Below are positions 34,401 through 44,080 of a stretch of 64,000 bases of DNA, piece after piece (the stretch's first letter is position 1; every line of letters begins with the position of its first letter). Position numbers and translations under genes: made by a program. This stretch comes from Chrysomallon squamiferum (Eukaryota > Mollusca > Gastropoda > Neomphalida > Peltospiridae): the NCBI GenBank assembly GCA_012295275.1, contig CM022677.1, positions 18,808,290-18,872,289 of the forward strand. The letters are read 5' to 3'. The notes under the pieces were generated by a model. It searched no databases. It worked only from the letters and a program-made list of their open reading frames with translations, and was not told the origin of the DNA.

Positions 34401-37400
34401 AATTGCTCTTCTTTATAAAATTGTTCTTCGTCCCAAGATGATACTTGTGGTGTTTCTTTATAATCCAGTGAGGCATCTGTAACATTATCCTCTAATTGTG
34501 TCATTTCTTCCCGACTGACTTGATGTTCTTGTGGTGCTTCTTCGTCCTGAGTCATCTTTTCATAATCCAGTTTACCTTCACGATCTGGAGAACCACTCTC
34601 AGTTAATTGCTGTGGTTGTTCCTCTTCTGTGATATCTTTATCTGGATGAATCTCATCTTGAAGATCAGATGACATTTCCAAGTCTTTATGTACTTCTGGT
34701 TCCTCTTCGGTTCTGTCTTGTTTCATTTCTGCACCTAAGTGTAACTCGTCCTTCTGCGAGTAGTCTTCAGACTCGGCTGTTGATTCATAATCTCTCAAAT
34801 CAAACTCTTGTTGTTCATGTTCTGAAATTGAACTGATCTTTTCTTCCAATATTTCAGAACTGATTTTCTGCATGGAGGTTATTTCTGAATCTGAGCACGT
34901 ATCTGCGTGAGCTTTAGTCAACCTGTCAGCTTTTTCAAGCCGGAACAGTTTCTTGAGCTTCTTCCTCTGTGAGTTCTTTGACCTCAACATCTGGCGTTAT
35001 CTCAGATTTGGATTCTTCCACTGTGTCTGCAACCTGAACGGTCTGTTGTTCATCCTGTTCCAATACGTCAGTTTGTTCTTCAAGTACACTGGTTTCGAGA
35101 TCTTCTGCTTCACTCTGAACTGTTTCAGTTTTGTCCTGAAATTCTGTGCCATGAGTTTCTTCAGCAGGTGCAGTTGTTTGCATTGTGTCAGATTCAGGCT
35201 CAGCAGTTTCACCCTTTTGTTCTTCCACTGCTCCCTCAATAAGTTCATCAGACATCACTGTTTCGAGATGATCACTTTCTGTTTGTGCTGTTTCAAAATG
35301 TTCTCGTTCTTCTGTAACATCGGTCTGTTCCTCAGAGAGAGTAGTTTTTTCAGTGAATTTTTCACCCATAGTTGAAGACATCTCACTGACTTCAGATTGC
35401 TTCTCTTCAAAGTATTTGTTGATTTCAGTGGAGAACTCACTCTTGAAGACCACAGATACTACTGTGGCTGTGCTGGTGGACCTGTCATGCTGACTGTACA
35501 TCTCAGGAGTGTAGTCAAATCTCACTTCAGACTCATCCTGCTCACCTTCGGTGAGCTGACTCACGTCCAGTCTGCTTTTGGAGCATTCAGACTCGGTGTC
35601 GACTCCGAACACGCTATCGTCCATGTCTGAGTGAGTGTAACTGAGGCTTCGTTCATCCTCTGAAGGCAGCTCGACCAGGGCCAAGTTGGGAAAGAATTTG
35701 TGTTCCGTGGAAGACGTGATGGTCGGAGTCGTTGACGAGGTCGTTCCATCACTGAGGTAGTTTTCTATCATGTAGCAGGAGGTGCTGGTGTAGTGTTTTC
35801 TGCCTCCTTCTTCGTCATATTCTTGCTCTAAATCTTCCCTGTCGACTTTCTCTTCTCTCAAATCACATATTTCGTATTCTTTCTGTTGATATTCTACCTC
35901 TTCAGTTTCTATCTCTTCCACATTTCTCTGTAGGTGTTCAGCTGTTTCCATATCCAAATGCTTTTCTTGTTTGTCCAAGTCTTTTACTTCTCCAGAAGGT
36001 TCTACTTCTTCTTTACCTGAAGCATCAACTGAACTTGATTGTGGTTTAGCAGCACCAATCTCTATAGATATTTCAGAGACTTGTCGCGTGAACTGCAGAG
36101 GTTTTCTTTGCTGATCCAGTTCGTAAGATATTTCTGCTGGACCGTCACCTGATTCTTTTTCTTTTTCAAAGTCGATGGAAATTTCACTCTCAAATATCGC
36201 TGGTCTTCCTTCGTCGTCAAGCTTCACAGATAACTCTGATATTTGTCCTTCGTACTGTAATTGTCTGTCTTTGGGATAAGTTAGTGTGTCTTCGACAGGG
36301 ATCCCATCGTCAGCAGGTGAGTCTAGCGAAATTACATCAGTGGTTTTAATAACTCCAGTTTCCATATGTGATTCTTCTGATAGTGTCTCAAATGAAATTA
36401 TTTCAATGTCTTTCACAAGAGAAGCCATTTCAAACTGAATTTCAGTTGAATCGTCTGCAACAGAGCTTTCTTTCTCTGTTGCTAAATCTTCTGCTTCATC
36501 CAGAACCTTTTCGTTAAGACAAACTTCGGTTCTTGATGTCTCTTCACTGAGTGAAATTTCTTCTTCCACAGGAACGTATTCCAATAAAGTTTGTGTCCTT
36601 TCTTCTTCAGCTACTGCAGGTTGTGGCTGAGCATCCCAAGAGGATACATCAGGGTATGGGACGACCTGAATCATGTCTGAATCAGAGACGCTGGACGTTT
36701 CTGTTTGAATCTGAAAATCGTAATCTGAAGAAGTCAGCGAATCTCTAACAGAGTCCTCTGTCTCCGTCTTCAAGTTTTTCCCATCAATGAAATAAAGAGT
36801 TTCAAGCTTAAACAACAGAGCCTCGGATTCCTTGATTTCTGGGGCATGTTTTGTCGTCATCTGTGTATAGGCGTCAGGCTGACTCGTAAAATAGCCTGAA
36901 CCAATGAACTGGACGTTGTCACCCATGTCCTCGTCTATGACAGCTTCAGTAGCTTGATAATACTGGATTTGTTCAGGTTTTGTTGTTACTTTGTGATCAG
37001 CGGTCTCTGACGCGATTGTTTCATCGCATGCATCTTCATAAACAACTGCATCAGCTTCTCCTGTTTCGTATCTTTCATCTTTGCTTATTCCTTCCTCCTC
37101 GTAAGCATATTGATCTTTCTGGAAACGTTCTTCTGGTGCTGCGAATGTTTCATAATATTCAGAAATCAGTTCGTCATCTGTCTGTTTCATTTCCTGATAT
37201 TCCTGTTTCATTTCAAAGTCTTCTTTGGTTTCTTCAGATTCAGTTATAAATTCCTCTCTATGATCTATCGTCTGCTCATCTTTAGAAACACTAATTTCAG
37301 CTTCGGAATCTTCTCTTTCTGGAGCCTCAGAGACGTCAACGTCCCCTGATTCAACAGTTACAAGATTGTTATTTATTTCTGAATCATATGCTGGCTCAGT

Positions 37401-40400
37401 GCGACTGATTTCTGTAATTTCTTTCTCTGCTGCGGCAGATTCTTCTCCGGTAGCTGTTTCAGATTCGCCAAGTATTGCTAAGTCGTCGACTTCTTCTGAT
37501 TTCACTGATTCTGGTGGGACTTTGATTACAGTTTGAGTCTGTTCGGTAACGTCACCTACCAGTTCAGGTTCATCTACATTGATGTTTCAGGTTCATCTGT
37601 TGATTCAGGTTCAGAAGATTTAGTATCATCAGTGTCGTCAACCACTGTCGGTTCAGTAACAAGATATGTTTCAGTTTCGTCTTTCGTGTCTGTCTCACCT
37701 GATAGAAAATCCTGGATTTCTGTCTCACTTGGTTCAACTATTAATGTTTCGAATTCTGAGACTCTTTCGTCAAATTCAGAAAGTCGAGTTTCGGTTTCAG
37801 AATCTCGAATTTCGGTTTCAGTTGTTTCAGCTAGTAATGTTTCTTCTCTTGAGACACTTTCTTTTGGAATTTCTCTTTCAGATGGTTCAGAAACATCTTC
37901 AAGTATTTGTGTTAGGCTCTTGATGGCTTCTGCATCTTCAGTTTGAATTTCAGAAACATCATCACTGACTACTCTTTCTTCTGAGACATGCTCAATAAAT
38001 TCTTCGTCTGGAATTTCAGTTTCAGTAGACTGAGTAATATCATCATGTAATAACTGATCAACGAATTCAGTTTCAGGTTTTCCATGATCAGTGTCTTCAA
38101 CATTAACTGAGGTTTCTTCTTTTGTGACTGTTTTAACGAAATGGTCCTCTTCTGTTTCAAATTCTGTTGATTCAATCACAACCTGCTCAACCATTTCATC
38201 TTCAGAGGCCATTTCAAGCAACTGTTTGTCCTGCATTTCCACTACTTCTGGTTCAGCAACGTGTGCTTTAACTTCATGTGTTGAAACAGTTTCAGCAAGT
38301 TCGTTATACTGTGTTTCTGTGTCAGCCGGTTCAGTTGCTTCACGTGTTTCATTTTCATCTTTATCTATTGTTTCAACTTCTTCAGATTCTTTTGAAGGTT
38401 TAGAAATCTGAGTACTTTCTGTTATAGCTTCAGATAAAGTTTCTTCTCTTGAAACCTGTAACGTGCTTTGGAATGTTTCAGATGTACCTGGTTCACTATC
38501 AGCAACATCTGTCAAGGAATCGGCGACTTCAGAAGTTTCTTTTTCTTCTTGTTGAGTTACTTCGGGTTCATCTTCACGTCCTTCTGACAATTCAACGCAT
38601 ACTTTGTCGTCTTCTGTCGTTTTTTCTGGAAGCGAGTCTTCCTCGACAATCTTATAGTCTTCTGCAACTCCCTGAGCCATTGCTTCTTCAGTCAGCACCG
38701 CCATTTCATCACTGGTTGTTATCTGGTCAGAAAGATCCTTTGTTATTTCTGATTTTTCACAAACTTCCTTTTCTACAACTTCCGTAGTTTTTGCTTCTTC
38801 GGTCATGAAAGATGTTTCTTCACTGGTTTTTGTTTGATCAGGAATGTCCCTTTCGACGTCTAATTCTTCATAATCTTGCTCAGTTCTTATTATTGTGTCT
38901 TCTTCTTGGTGATCGTCTGCTACGATCTGCGATTCGTCATCTTTCTTACATTCTGCTTCTTCGAGAGCTGCTGCTATTTCCTCACTAAATTCATACTCCT
39001 GTCTTTCTTCTCTGGTCGCCATTTTCTCATCCATCGTTATTTCTGATTCACCTGAACGTTTCTCGTCTTCTGCTTCTACTACAGGTTGCGGTTTTTCTGT
39101 GGCATCTGTCGCTTTTGTTGTATCATCAACTTCATCTTCTTTTTCTTCGCTAATCTTCATTTCTGTTGATACATCCATTATGATTTCTGAATCATCAACG
39201 ACTTTATCTTCTTTTCCTTGACGGATCTCAATTTCTTTTGGAACATCCGTCGTCTTTGTTTGTTCTGCAGGATACTGAACCGACACCATCTCTACCAGAT
39301 CTGATATTAGTTCCTTCGACATTGCGTCATGCGCAAACGGGTCACTGGCTGGATAATCCGGTGACGATATCTCAACCAGGTCACAGATTAGCTCTTTGGA
39401 AGGAACATCAGCTGGGAGATGTGTCACAGTAGCTGCTTCGTCTGAAGACCGATAAGTTAAGGAATCAAATGAAGCTAAGTCCTGAGACAGCATCATTTCC
39501 TTGTCCATCTCGGTGACAATGGTCTGGACGTATTCCTTTCTCTCTTCGAAATCTTCGTCTGGACACTCGACTTCCACTGATTCAATCAGTTCTGTTATTT
39601 CAACACGACTCTCTCCGGCATAGCTTACTGATGCCTCTTCAAAAGCAGGACCTGTTTTTTCGTCAATGTCTTTTACGATTGTCTGAATGAAAACCTGTTT
39701 GCCGTGTTCTTCAGCGTCTGTTAGTTCGGTTGTCTTGGTTACCTGAATTATGCTGGCTCCCTCCGCGGTCGTCATGGTTTCATCATGAGAGATGTCAAGC
39801 ATCATCGATTCATCTTCAGGACTGAATAAAGTAGAAGTGTCGTGTTCACTCTGAATCATTCCTGCCGAAGATTCATCATATTTTCTTTCCTCTTCATGTT
39901 GTTTGTGCTCTACCAGTTCACCTGTGTCTTGTTTCTCCTCTGTAAAAATGTGGATACTGGACGAATCTTCGTATTTTGCCAAACTAGAAATGTCTTCTTC
40001 ATCGTGAATCATTTCCTCAAAAGTTTCGTCCAATTTGCTCTGCAGATCAAGACTTTCTTCTTCTTCCGTTTTACTGGAATCTTGCAAATCTTTGTGAATA
40101 ATTTCCTCTTCAGGCGTTTCTGAACTAATTGTTTCTTGTTGAATCGTTTCTCCGGTGGTTTCATCAATTTTATTCTCTCTTTCTTCACGCTGTTCTTTGA
40201 CTTGCAATTGTGTTTCAAGTTCACTGTACGATTCTGAATCAGCAGTAAGCATTTTATCTTCCTTTGCCTCCTCACTAGACTCAACAAGCTGCAAATCGTC
40301 CTTAGTTTCAGACAGAAACTGACTCAGTTTCTCGAGAACTTTTGCTTCAGAAATATCTTCCGAACTGGAAGACAAAGCAACTTGTCTTTGCTCTGAAACT

Positions 40401-40755
40401 GAAGCATCAGAAACTGAGGACGAAACGAGAGTCTCTTGTTCTGACGTCACTCTTTGTCCTTCTGGTGCAGCTGCTGCTTCAGAAGCGTCTTCAGAGCTGG
40501 ATGAGACGATGGCGTCTCTAGGAACAGTCCGGTTTGCTATGATGGTCTCAATCTCGGAAAGGAGATCGTAAATCTCGGACTCAAGCTGTATGCGTTTCTG
40601 CAGATGGTCCTGTAGTTCCGCCTCGGGTCTGGTGTCGTTGTCAAGCGACTGGTGTCGTCTCTGTCGCGTCGTCGTACATACGTCTCCCACGCCGTCAGCA
40701 TCGTCTTTCCGTTCAGAAATAGGGGCTTCTGTGTCGGCAATCTTGATATCTTCAT
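22422..40755 (-). CDS. Giant acidic protein, 18.3-kb exon (frame-broken)
   Basis: Acceptor CCATTATCAG at 40,757-40,756, donor GTGAGT at 22,421; phase 1 on both sides. About 6,100 residues, very rich in Glu, Asp, Ser, Thr and Val, with no predicted folded domain or membrane segment visible. N to C: acidic linkers (40.7-33 kb), a GTSVD repeat (32.8-32.5 kb), an EEIDRKEQFVSESD repeat (32.0-31.0 kb), a 10-residue TEITTDVEQE array (30.1-26.7 kb), a 16-residue EDQTEMLSEEKTVIDL array (25.4-25.0 kb), then a linker with a poly-Lys run (about 22,890-22,920). Frame is broken near 37,586 (-1), 34,940 (+1), 33,366 (-1), 31,110-31,185 (several indels) and 24,910 (-1), plus an in-frame TGA at 34,012-34,010. 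The exon length modulo 3 agrees with this tally. Not identified. A MAP1/futsch-type identity is disfavoured because no MAP1 light-chain domain follows. Confidence 0.75.
24858..31139 (-). CDS. Longest intact frame inside the 18.3-kb exon
   Basis: A 2,093-codon uninterrupted stretch of the exon, bounded by the frame break near 24,910 and the multi-indel site near 31,110-31,185. It includes the 10-residue and 16-residue repeat arrays and the non-repeated segment with ERKREVESAVDHKEE and the WLIATYNPETEDMEYSYGS motif (26,489-26,427). It is not a separate gene: both ends continue in another frame with sense protein of the same style. Confidence 0.7.
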   Translation of the reverse strand: MKSSHDALPTEISESAENKIDHEETFVRESDVIYDALPTGTAESAKENIDHEEEPVGKSDVMSDALLIETEGKEDEIDRKEELVSESDIINETDGESELQADAENTRVPGIQHDPGEVSEIISTEHGTVETEIHERQDDISVDIIHDITTETETKEAEETQTEAAEVVDVSADTEDRTSEEGSLTGPDMEQVTVLPQEAGTFMDTVLEVARAIPTDSESKILDETGQETDQVCDIPDSKAPEEQDQIVAGLEQEIDHREQFMKGPRKFMIEVTYSDVSDADEDVEDGADEFQDGSDHISKRTDEDPKRSAAKGKSGGTAPSDAEQKETKDTIYFQQEIEMIKVTEQHTEEYKREITTDVDQKTEITPDVEQETEITPDVEQETEMTRDVQKETEITTDVEQETEITTDVQKETEITTADEQETEITADVEQETEMTADVQKETEITTADETETEIKADFEQETESTTDVEQETEMTTDVVKQETEMTTDVVKQETDITTDVEKETKITTADEKETEITTDVEQETEITTANEQEPEIKADFEQEIEITTDVQQGVEITTAIEQQTEIEADVEPGTHITADVEQETEITTNVEQETEIITDVEKETEITTDVQQETEITADSEQVTEIATAVEQETEITTYAEQETEITTDVQQETEIKADFEQETEITTDSQQETELKTDVQQETEIRADVQQETKITADSEQETEIAIDVEQETELKTDVEQETEITEDVEKETEITADDVKQKPEITTDSEQEIEITTYVEQETEITADVQQETEITADSEQETELKTDVEQETEIIADVQQETESTTDAEQETEITTDVEQETEITTDAEQETEITGDVEQETEITADSEKETELKTDVEQETEITADVQQENKITTDFEQETEITTDVEQETEITTDVQQETEITAHSEKETELKRDVEQETEITTEAEQETEITTVVKQETEITADVQQETEIGTDVKQETEITTDVQQETEITADVQQEIETTADPEQETELKTDVEQETEVTADVQQETEITTEAEQETEITTVVKQETEITADVQQETEITADSEQETELKTDVEQETEIIADVQQETESTTDAEQETEITTDVEQETEITTDAEQETEITGDVEQETEITADSEKETELKTDVEQETEITTDVQQETEITAHSEKETELKTDVEQETEITADVQQETEITTEAEQETEITTVVKQETEITEDVLQETEIGTDFQQETEIATPVEQEPEITTHVDQETEIRTDVQQETEITADVQQETEITTDFEEETEITTDVEQETEITTVVKQETEITIDVQQETEITADVQQETQIATDVQQETEITTDIQQETEITADVQQESEIATDVQQETEITADIQQETEITTDVQQETEITADSEQETETTTDSEKETELKTDAEQETEIRADVQQETEITTDVEQETEITADVQQETEITTDSEKGSEIAIDVEQETELKTYVEQETEITADVEQETEITTEVKEENEVDIKTETSLISEDPEPSAATHIPEAELTTDHREEFVKEDEKSLWKTDSTEVIRETDETKEKISLESSQDSEREWLIATYNPETEDMEYSYGSIDLSQKQSTLGEISLKTSNVQYKEPEGIPDQDREEYYKETSVYNQISETETSKDISKDSKSNDVDELGSRGQIEGQEDLEDITPVDEPNYSDVVSWLTDVQTASGEQADVSSLIKSFHSDYECEPKFEDAFQDLLNFDEPAAEAAPAEELKERKREVESAVDHKEEHLVKDQGHVQESKHSLKENLSECEDHSSDSDSHLTRQSGEEVVRHIEGQHEVVTSLEEKREFPIDVMDSEDKIFVDSEDQKELSSDEKCITDTEDQKVNEILIDDEKETVTEEKILKEEDKNQFVMDVQDMTQISEFEKIVTDDESQGTISEGSEIVTEKETVTETEEKIVLELEDQTEMLSEEKTFTEVEGQTEMLSEENSFTEVEDQTEMLSEEKTVIDLEDQTEMLSEEKTVTDLEDQTEMLSEEKTVIDLEDQTEMLSEEKTVIDLEDQTEMLSEEKTFTEVEDQTEMLSEEKSEIDQPEILVDFKDEDEGETDYNVRDESQILGDGRIVTDVGDEGKSQEKRRLLQKLKFNKK
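25044..25425 (-). repeat. 16-residue (48-base) EDQTEMLSEEKTVIDL array
   Basis: Eight head-to-tail units. The first half (EDQTEMLSEEK) is almost invariant and the second half alternates between TVIDL, TVTDL and TFTEV. Very low divergence implies recent expansion. Confidence 0.93.
26715..30085 (-). repeat. 10-residue (30-base) TEITTDVEQE coding array
   Basis: Roughly 110 units with consensus T-E-I-T-[TA]-D-V-[EQ]-Q-E, often paired as 20-residue units alternating VEQ and VQQ. A higher-order unit of 810 bases is visible: the sequences at 27,724-27,924 and 28,534-28,734 give identical translations. Because the period is a multiple of three, the opposite strand also stays open (26,646-30,428) as a Cys/Phe/Leu shadow. 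Confidence 0.93.
30950..32000 (-). repeat. Long acidic repeat EEIDRKEQFVSESDVISDALP
   Basis: Around ten degenerate units of about 25-50 residues. The core is E-[EN]-[EK]-I-D-[RH]-[KE]-E, then FVSESD-VISDALP, then TETE-EGPEAAEE. The middle of the array holds the worst frame damage in the gene (31,110-31,185), consistent with slippage or misassembly between units. Confidence 0.88.
32500..32840 (-). repeat. GTSVD-type short coding repeats
   Basis: Repeats of about 8 residues built on [GA]-T-S-V-D with variable spacers (GTSVDEAG, GTSVDDAG, GTSVDMAG), about 18 occurrences. Ser/Thr-dense compared with the flanking linkers. Confidence 0.85.
34010..34012 (-). other. In-frame TGA interrupting the 18.3-kb exon
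   Basis: The minus strand reads GAA TCA ACG GCT TGA CTT GAG GAT GCT GAT. Upstream and downstream codons are in the same frame and both continue acidic protein (KDSESTA, then LEDADDAAAAADDDENQQRK). This is a nonsense codon, not a frame change; CGA (Arg) is one substitution away. Confidence 0.9.
35380..35830 (-). other. Non-repeated, complex segment of the giant protein
   Basis: Within the acidic desert this stretch has normal complexity: GRKHYTSTSCYMIENYLSDG, then FFPNLALVELPSEDERSLSY, then DDSVFGVDTESECSKSRLDV, then FDYTPEMYSQHD and VVSVVFKSEFSTEINKYFEE. Aromatic and hydrophobic residues are well above the exon's average, so a folded or binding element is plausible. I recognise no domain. 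Confidence 0.6.
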
Positions 40756-41169
40756 CTGATAATGGTAATGATGATGATGATAATAATAATAATAACAACA
40801 ACAACAACAACAACAACAAAAACAACAACAATAATAATAGTAATAATGATGATGATAACAGTGATAATAGCCGTTGTTATTAATAACAATATTCAAATTA
40901 AAATTCAAAAGTAATCTTTTGTATATTCAATTACTCTCTCTCTCTCTTATTTCTCATTCGCTCTGCAAATCTATTCCTTTTTCTTTCACACACGCACACA
41001 CACACACACACATCATTACTTTCTCCCTTACACGCTGACACCAGGCATTTAGACACACAAAAAAAAAAAAACAGGCATAAATCTACACCCAGTGATACTG
41101 AACAAAAACAAAACTCTGGAATAAAAAACAAAAGAAAAAGAAAAAGAAAAAAGTGAATGTTTCTCTCAC
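40756..41169 (-). other. Intron of the giant gene, 414 bases
   Basis: Donor GTGAGAG after CAT G, acceptor TTATCAG, phase 1 (G|AT codon). Contains (AAC)n/(AAT)n at 40,781-40,850, a short CT run, (CA)n at 40,987-41,010 and A-runs. Confidence 0.9.
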
Positions 41170-42315
41170 CATGACACACATCAGCACACGCATCGTCCGC
41201 GGACTTCTCTTCACCAGACTCGAGGAAAGAGCCACCATGTTGGATCGACCGTGTGACGTCCTGTGAAACGTCTACGAAAGTGTCAACGGCGTCCTGATGG
41301 AAGCCAGGCTCGTCTGCAGACCGCTCCACGTCTGAGGAAACATTTCCCTCCTCCTCCTCCATGAACTGTCCAGAAGTTCTTGTTTCCTCAGATTCAGCGA
41401 CCTGTTCTGATGGTTCGGCATCTGTCTCATCCTGCTCTGTATCTGATTCAGCTTGTTTTGAATCGTAGTCTCTTGTTTTTGTCTGAACATCTTGTACCTC
41501 TGGTTCAGCTCTTGTTGATTCTTCTGAGACCGCATGCTGTTCGTCTGATTCTTCGACTGTTTCAGGCTGCTGTTTCTCCGATTCAGTTCGAATTGATTCA
41601 TCGTCTGTTTGTTCTATCTCTCGTTCAGCATGCGTTGATTCTTCTGATTCGAGGTTCTGCTCCCTTGATTCAACATATATTTCAACACGTTCTATTTCTG
41701 ATTCATCTTGTTTTGATTCATCGTCCGTAGTTCTTATCTCTCGGTCACCTTGTATTGATTGTTCTGAATCGACATGCTGTTCGACCGATTCAGCGCCAGT
41801 TTCAGCATGCTCTACCTCTGATTCGTCATATTTTGATTCAACGTCTGTAAATGTCTCTGCTTGTTGTTTTTCTATTTCAACATGTTCAGATTCAACCCAC
41901 CTTGTTTCAAATTCACGTGTCTCTGGTCCAGCTTCTATTAATTCTTCTAACTCTACATCGTGTCCAGCTGGCTCAGCGTCCATCTCAGCTCCTTGTTTCT
42001 CTGATTCAGCTTCTGATGCTTTTTCGTGTCCAGTTTCTGACTCGTCTGTCTCAGTAGATTCTTTGACAGCTTCCTGGACATCGTGAGTTTCTGAGTCAAC
42101 AAGACTTGAATCTTCGCCTTCAGTTTGGGTTTGGTCTGTCGTCTCGTTTATCTCCAAATCTTTAACTTGAGACATCTCTTCTTTCTCATGATCATAGTCT
42201 GTGGTTAAGTATTCTGTTACTTGTTGTTCTAGTACAGATGATTCATCAGTGATTATGTAGGCTGTCTCTTCCTCTGCGGAGTCAGCTTCTTCGAGGAAAG
42301 ATAAATCTGGTTTCA
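41170..42315 (-). CDS. Giant acidic protein, 1,146-base exon
   Basis: Acceptor CACCATTTCAG at 42,317-42,316 and donor GTGAGAG at 41,169. It has 382 codons' worth of sequence, entering and leaving in phase 1, and is fully open. It starts VKPDLSFLEEADSAEEET and ends DDACADVCH. Extremely Glu/Ser-rich, with loose repeats of about 29 residues of the type E-S-E-[EK]-[QS]-[QT]-[AP]-E-x-x-x-[EQ] (for example EQHVDSEQSIQGDREIRTTD). The symmetrical phase and length divisible by three would allow clean skipping as a cassette exon. No homology recognised. Confidence 0.85.
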
Positions 42316-42328
42316 CTGAAATGGTGAA

Positions 42329-42362
<34 letters not shown>

Positions 42363-43286
42363 TATAGAAATTTATATCATGGTGTAATGATAATGTAATA
42401 TAATGTAGTGTCGTTATAGTATATTGTACAGTAATAAAATGTATTATAAATTTTTAAAAACAGTAATAGGAACTGTAAAACGTATAATGTAATATTGTGT
42501 TAAGATATGATAATTTGACATACTGTGCAGTGTAATTTAATGTTATGTAAAGTAACACGACGTCACATGTTAGATAATATAATATATTGTAATATTTGTT
42601 TTATTTAATGTAATACATTGTGTATATGATCCAATATAATGTAATACAATAAGAAATAATGCATACGATTTCAATGTTATTTTTCAAAAACGGTGCTATT
42701 AATAAGATGTCACATGAAAATAAAAAAGTCTCAGTCAATGAGTCAGTGATGAAACATGCTTAATGGATACAGGAAAATTTGATTTATTAAACAACACTGT
42801 TATGATTTTAACAAAATTATTAAACAGCGCCTGCTCTTGAGTGAAACATAAATCAAGTTGTACAGGATGTAGATTATTATTCAGTATACCCAGTATTCAG
42901 TTTGATGACGTAAATGAGTATTAACAGAATAGAAAAAGGCATAGAATAAATGGTTTTATTATAGCAAAATGATTAGCGAATAACACATTAAAAATTAGTA
43001 TCATAAGCTATCGTTGATGAAAATTAATACTGTGAATGAAAAATGCTGTAATGAAAGCGGAATAACAACAACAACAAAATAATAATAGTAAAGATTACAA
43101 ATGACACAAAACAAAGCAGAAAATGCATGAACAAATAATATATTAATAATGCACAACGGAAAGTAAACAAAAACAAAACAGTATATATAAGAGCAACAGG
43201 AAAAAAAGCAGTAGCTACAGCAGCAGCAAAAACAACAACAACAACAAATAATAATAGTAATAATATAATAATAATAATAATAACAC

Positions 43287-43331
<45 letters not shown>

Positions 43332-44080
43332 TAATAAATACACATGAAAGAAAGATGATTAGATAACTAGATAATTATCGTTACTACTAGTATAAGAATA
43401 TTAGTTTACTATATTACTAATATAGCGATGACTAATTCTATCTGTTAGTAATTCTAATCAACTAGTTAGCCAATGCAACAAAAGGTATTATAAGATGTCT
43501 TGATCGACATATATTTTCCATTATTTCTTCTAATAAGTCATTATAATAATATTTTAAATACGTTTTATAATGACTGTCTATAATAGATTAATTTACATAC
43601 ATAATATATCTAATCTACTACTAAGAAATGGTCTACTTGATTGCCATAGACTGTTATCATTTGACTGTTATCTATCTGTGCGAGACCGAAAGTCAGACAA
43701 TTCGACTAATCATATGAAAACAAATATTAATGAATTACGATTTTGTGAGCCAGTGACTAACAAAAGCATGAATCTGAATAAAAACACTTAAAATCTATAC
43801 TTACAGAATATATAGAATCTAAAGTTGAGACTCAAAGTTCACATATTTAAAGAGTCATACACAAACCAAAATATAAACAAAATGCAACATTAGCTTTCTC
43901 TAAATGCTGAATGGTTCTTTATAAGACAAAAGCCCAGAAATGATCAAATGTAAGCAATGCGTTCTAGGACTGTCGAGTTTAATGATATCCATGTTACATT
44001 ATAAAGTGAGATGTGTTAGTATTGGTTCTCAGTATGAAATGATAATGGATAATGACTGGCAAATAAGCAAATCTGCTTAC
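42316..44080 (-). other. Intron of the giant gene, 1,765 bases
   Basis: Donor GTAAGC at 44,080, acceptor TTTCAG at 42,316, phase 1 (G|TG codon). AT-rich, with A/T runs and (TA)n at 42,331-42,365, (AAC)/(AAT) triplets at about 43,215-43,336, and otherwise unremarkable unique sequence. The small frame at 43,570-43,791 has no supporting context. Confidence 0.9.

Noticed and set aside
20668-40755. Series of separate minus-strand genes, one per open frame
   Set aside because: Each frame ends within a few bases of where the next begins in another frame, with the same composition and repeat families. No introns, starts or promoters lie between; one broken exon explains it.
37574-40831. Leu-rich start of the minus frame at 40,831-40,756 as a signal peptide
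   Set aside because: Those residues are intronic (AAC/AAT repeats); the real exon starts after the acceptor at 40,757-40,756.
40931-41169. C-terminal tail of the 42,316 frame (NIHFFLFLFLLFF...) as a membrane segment
   Set aside because: It lies past a clean GTGAGAG donor at 41,169, within the intron, and the phase joins perfectly to 40,755.
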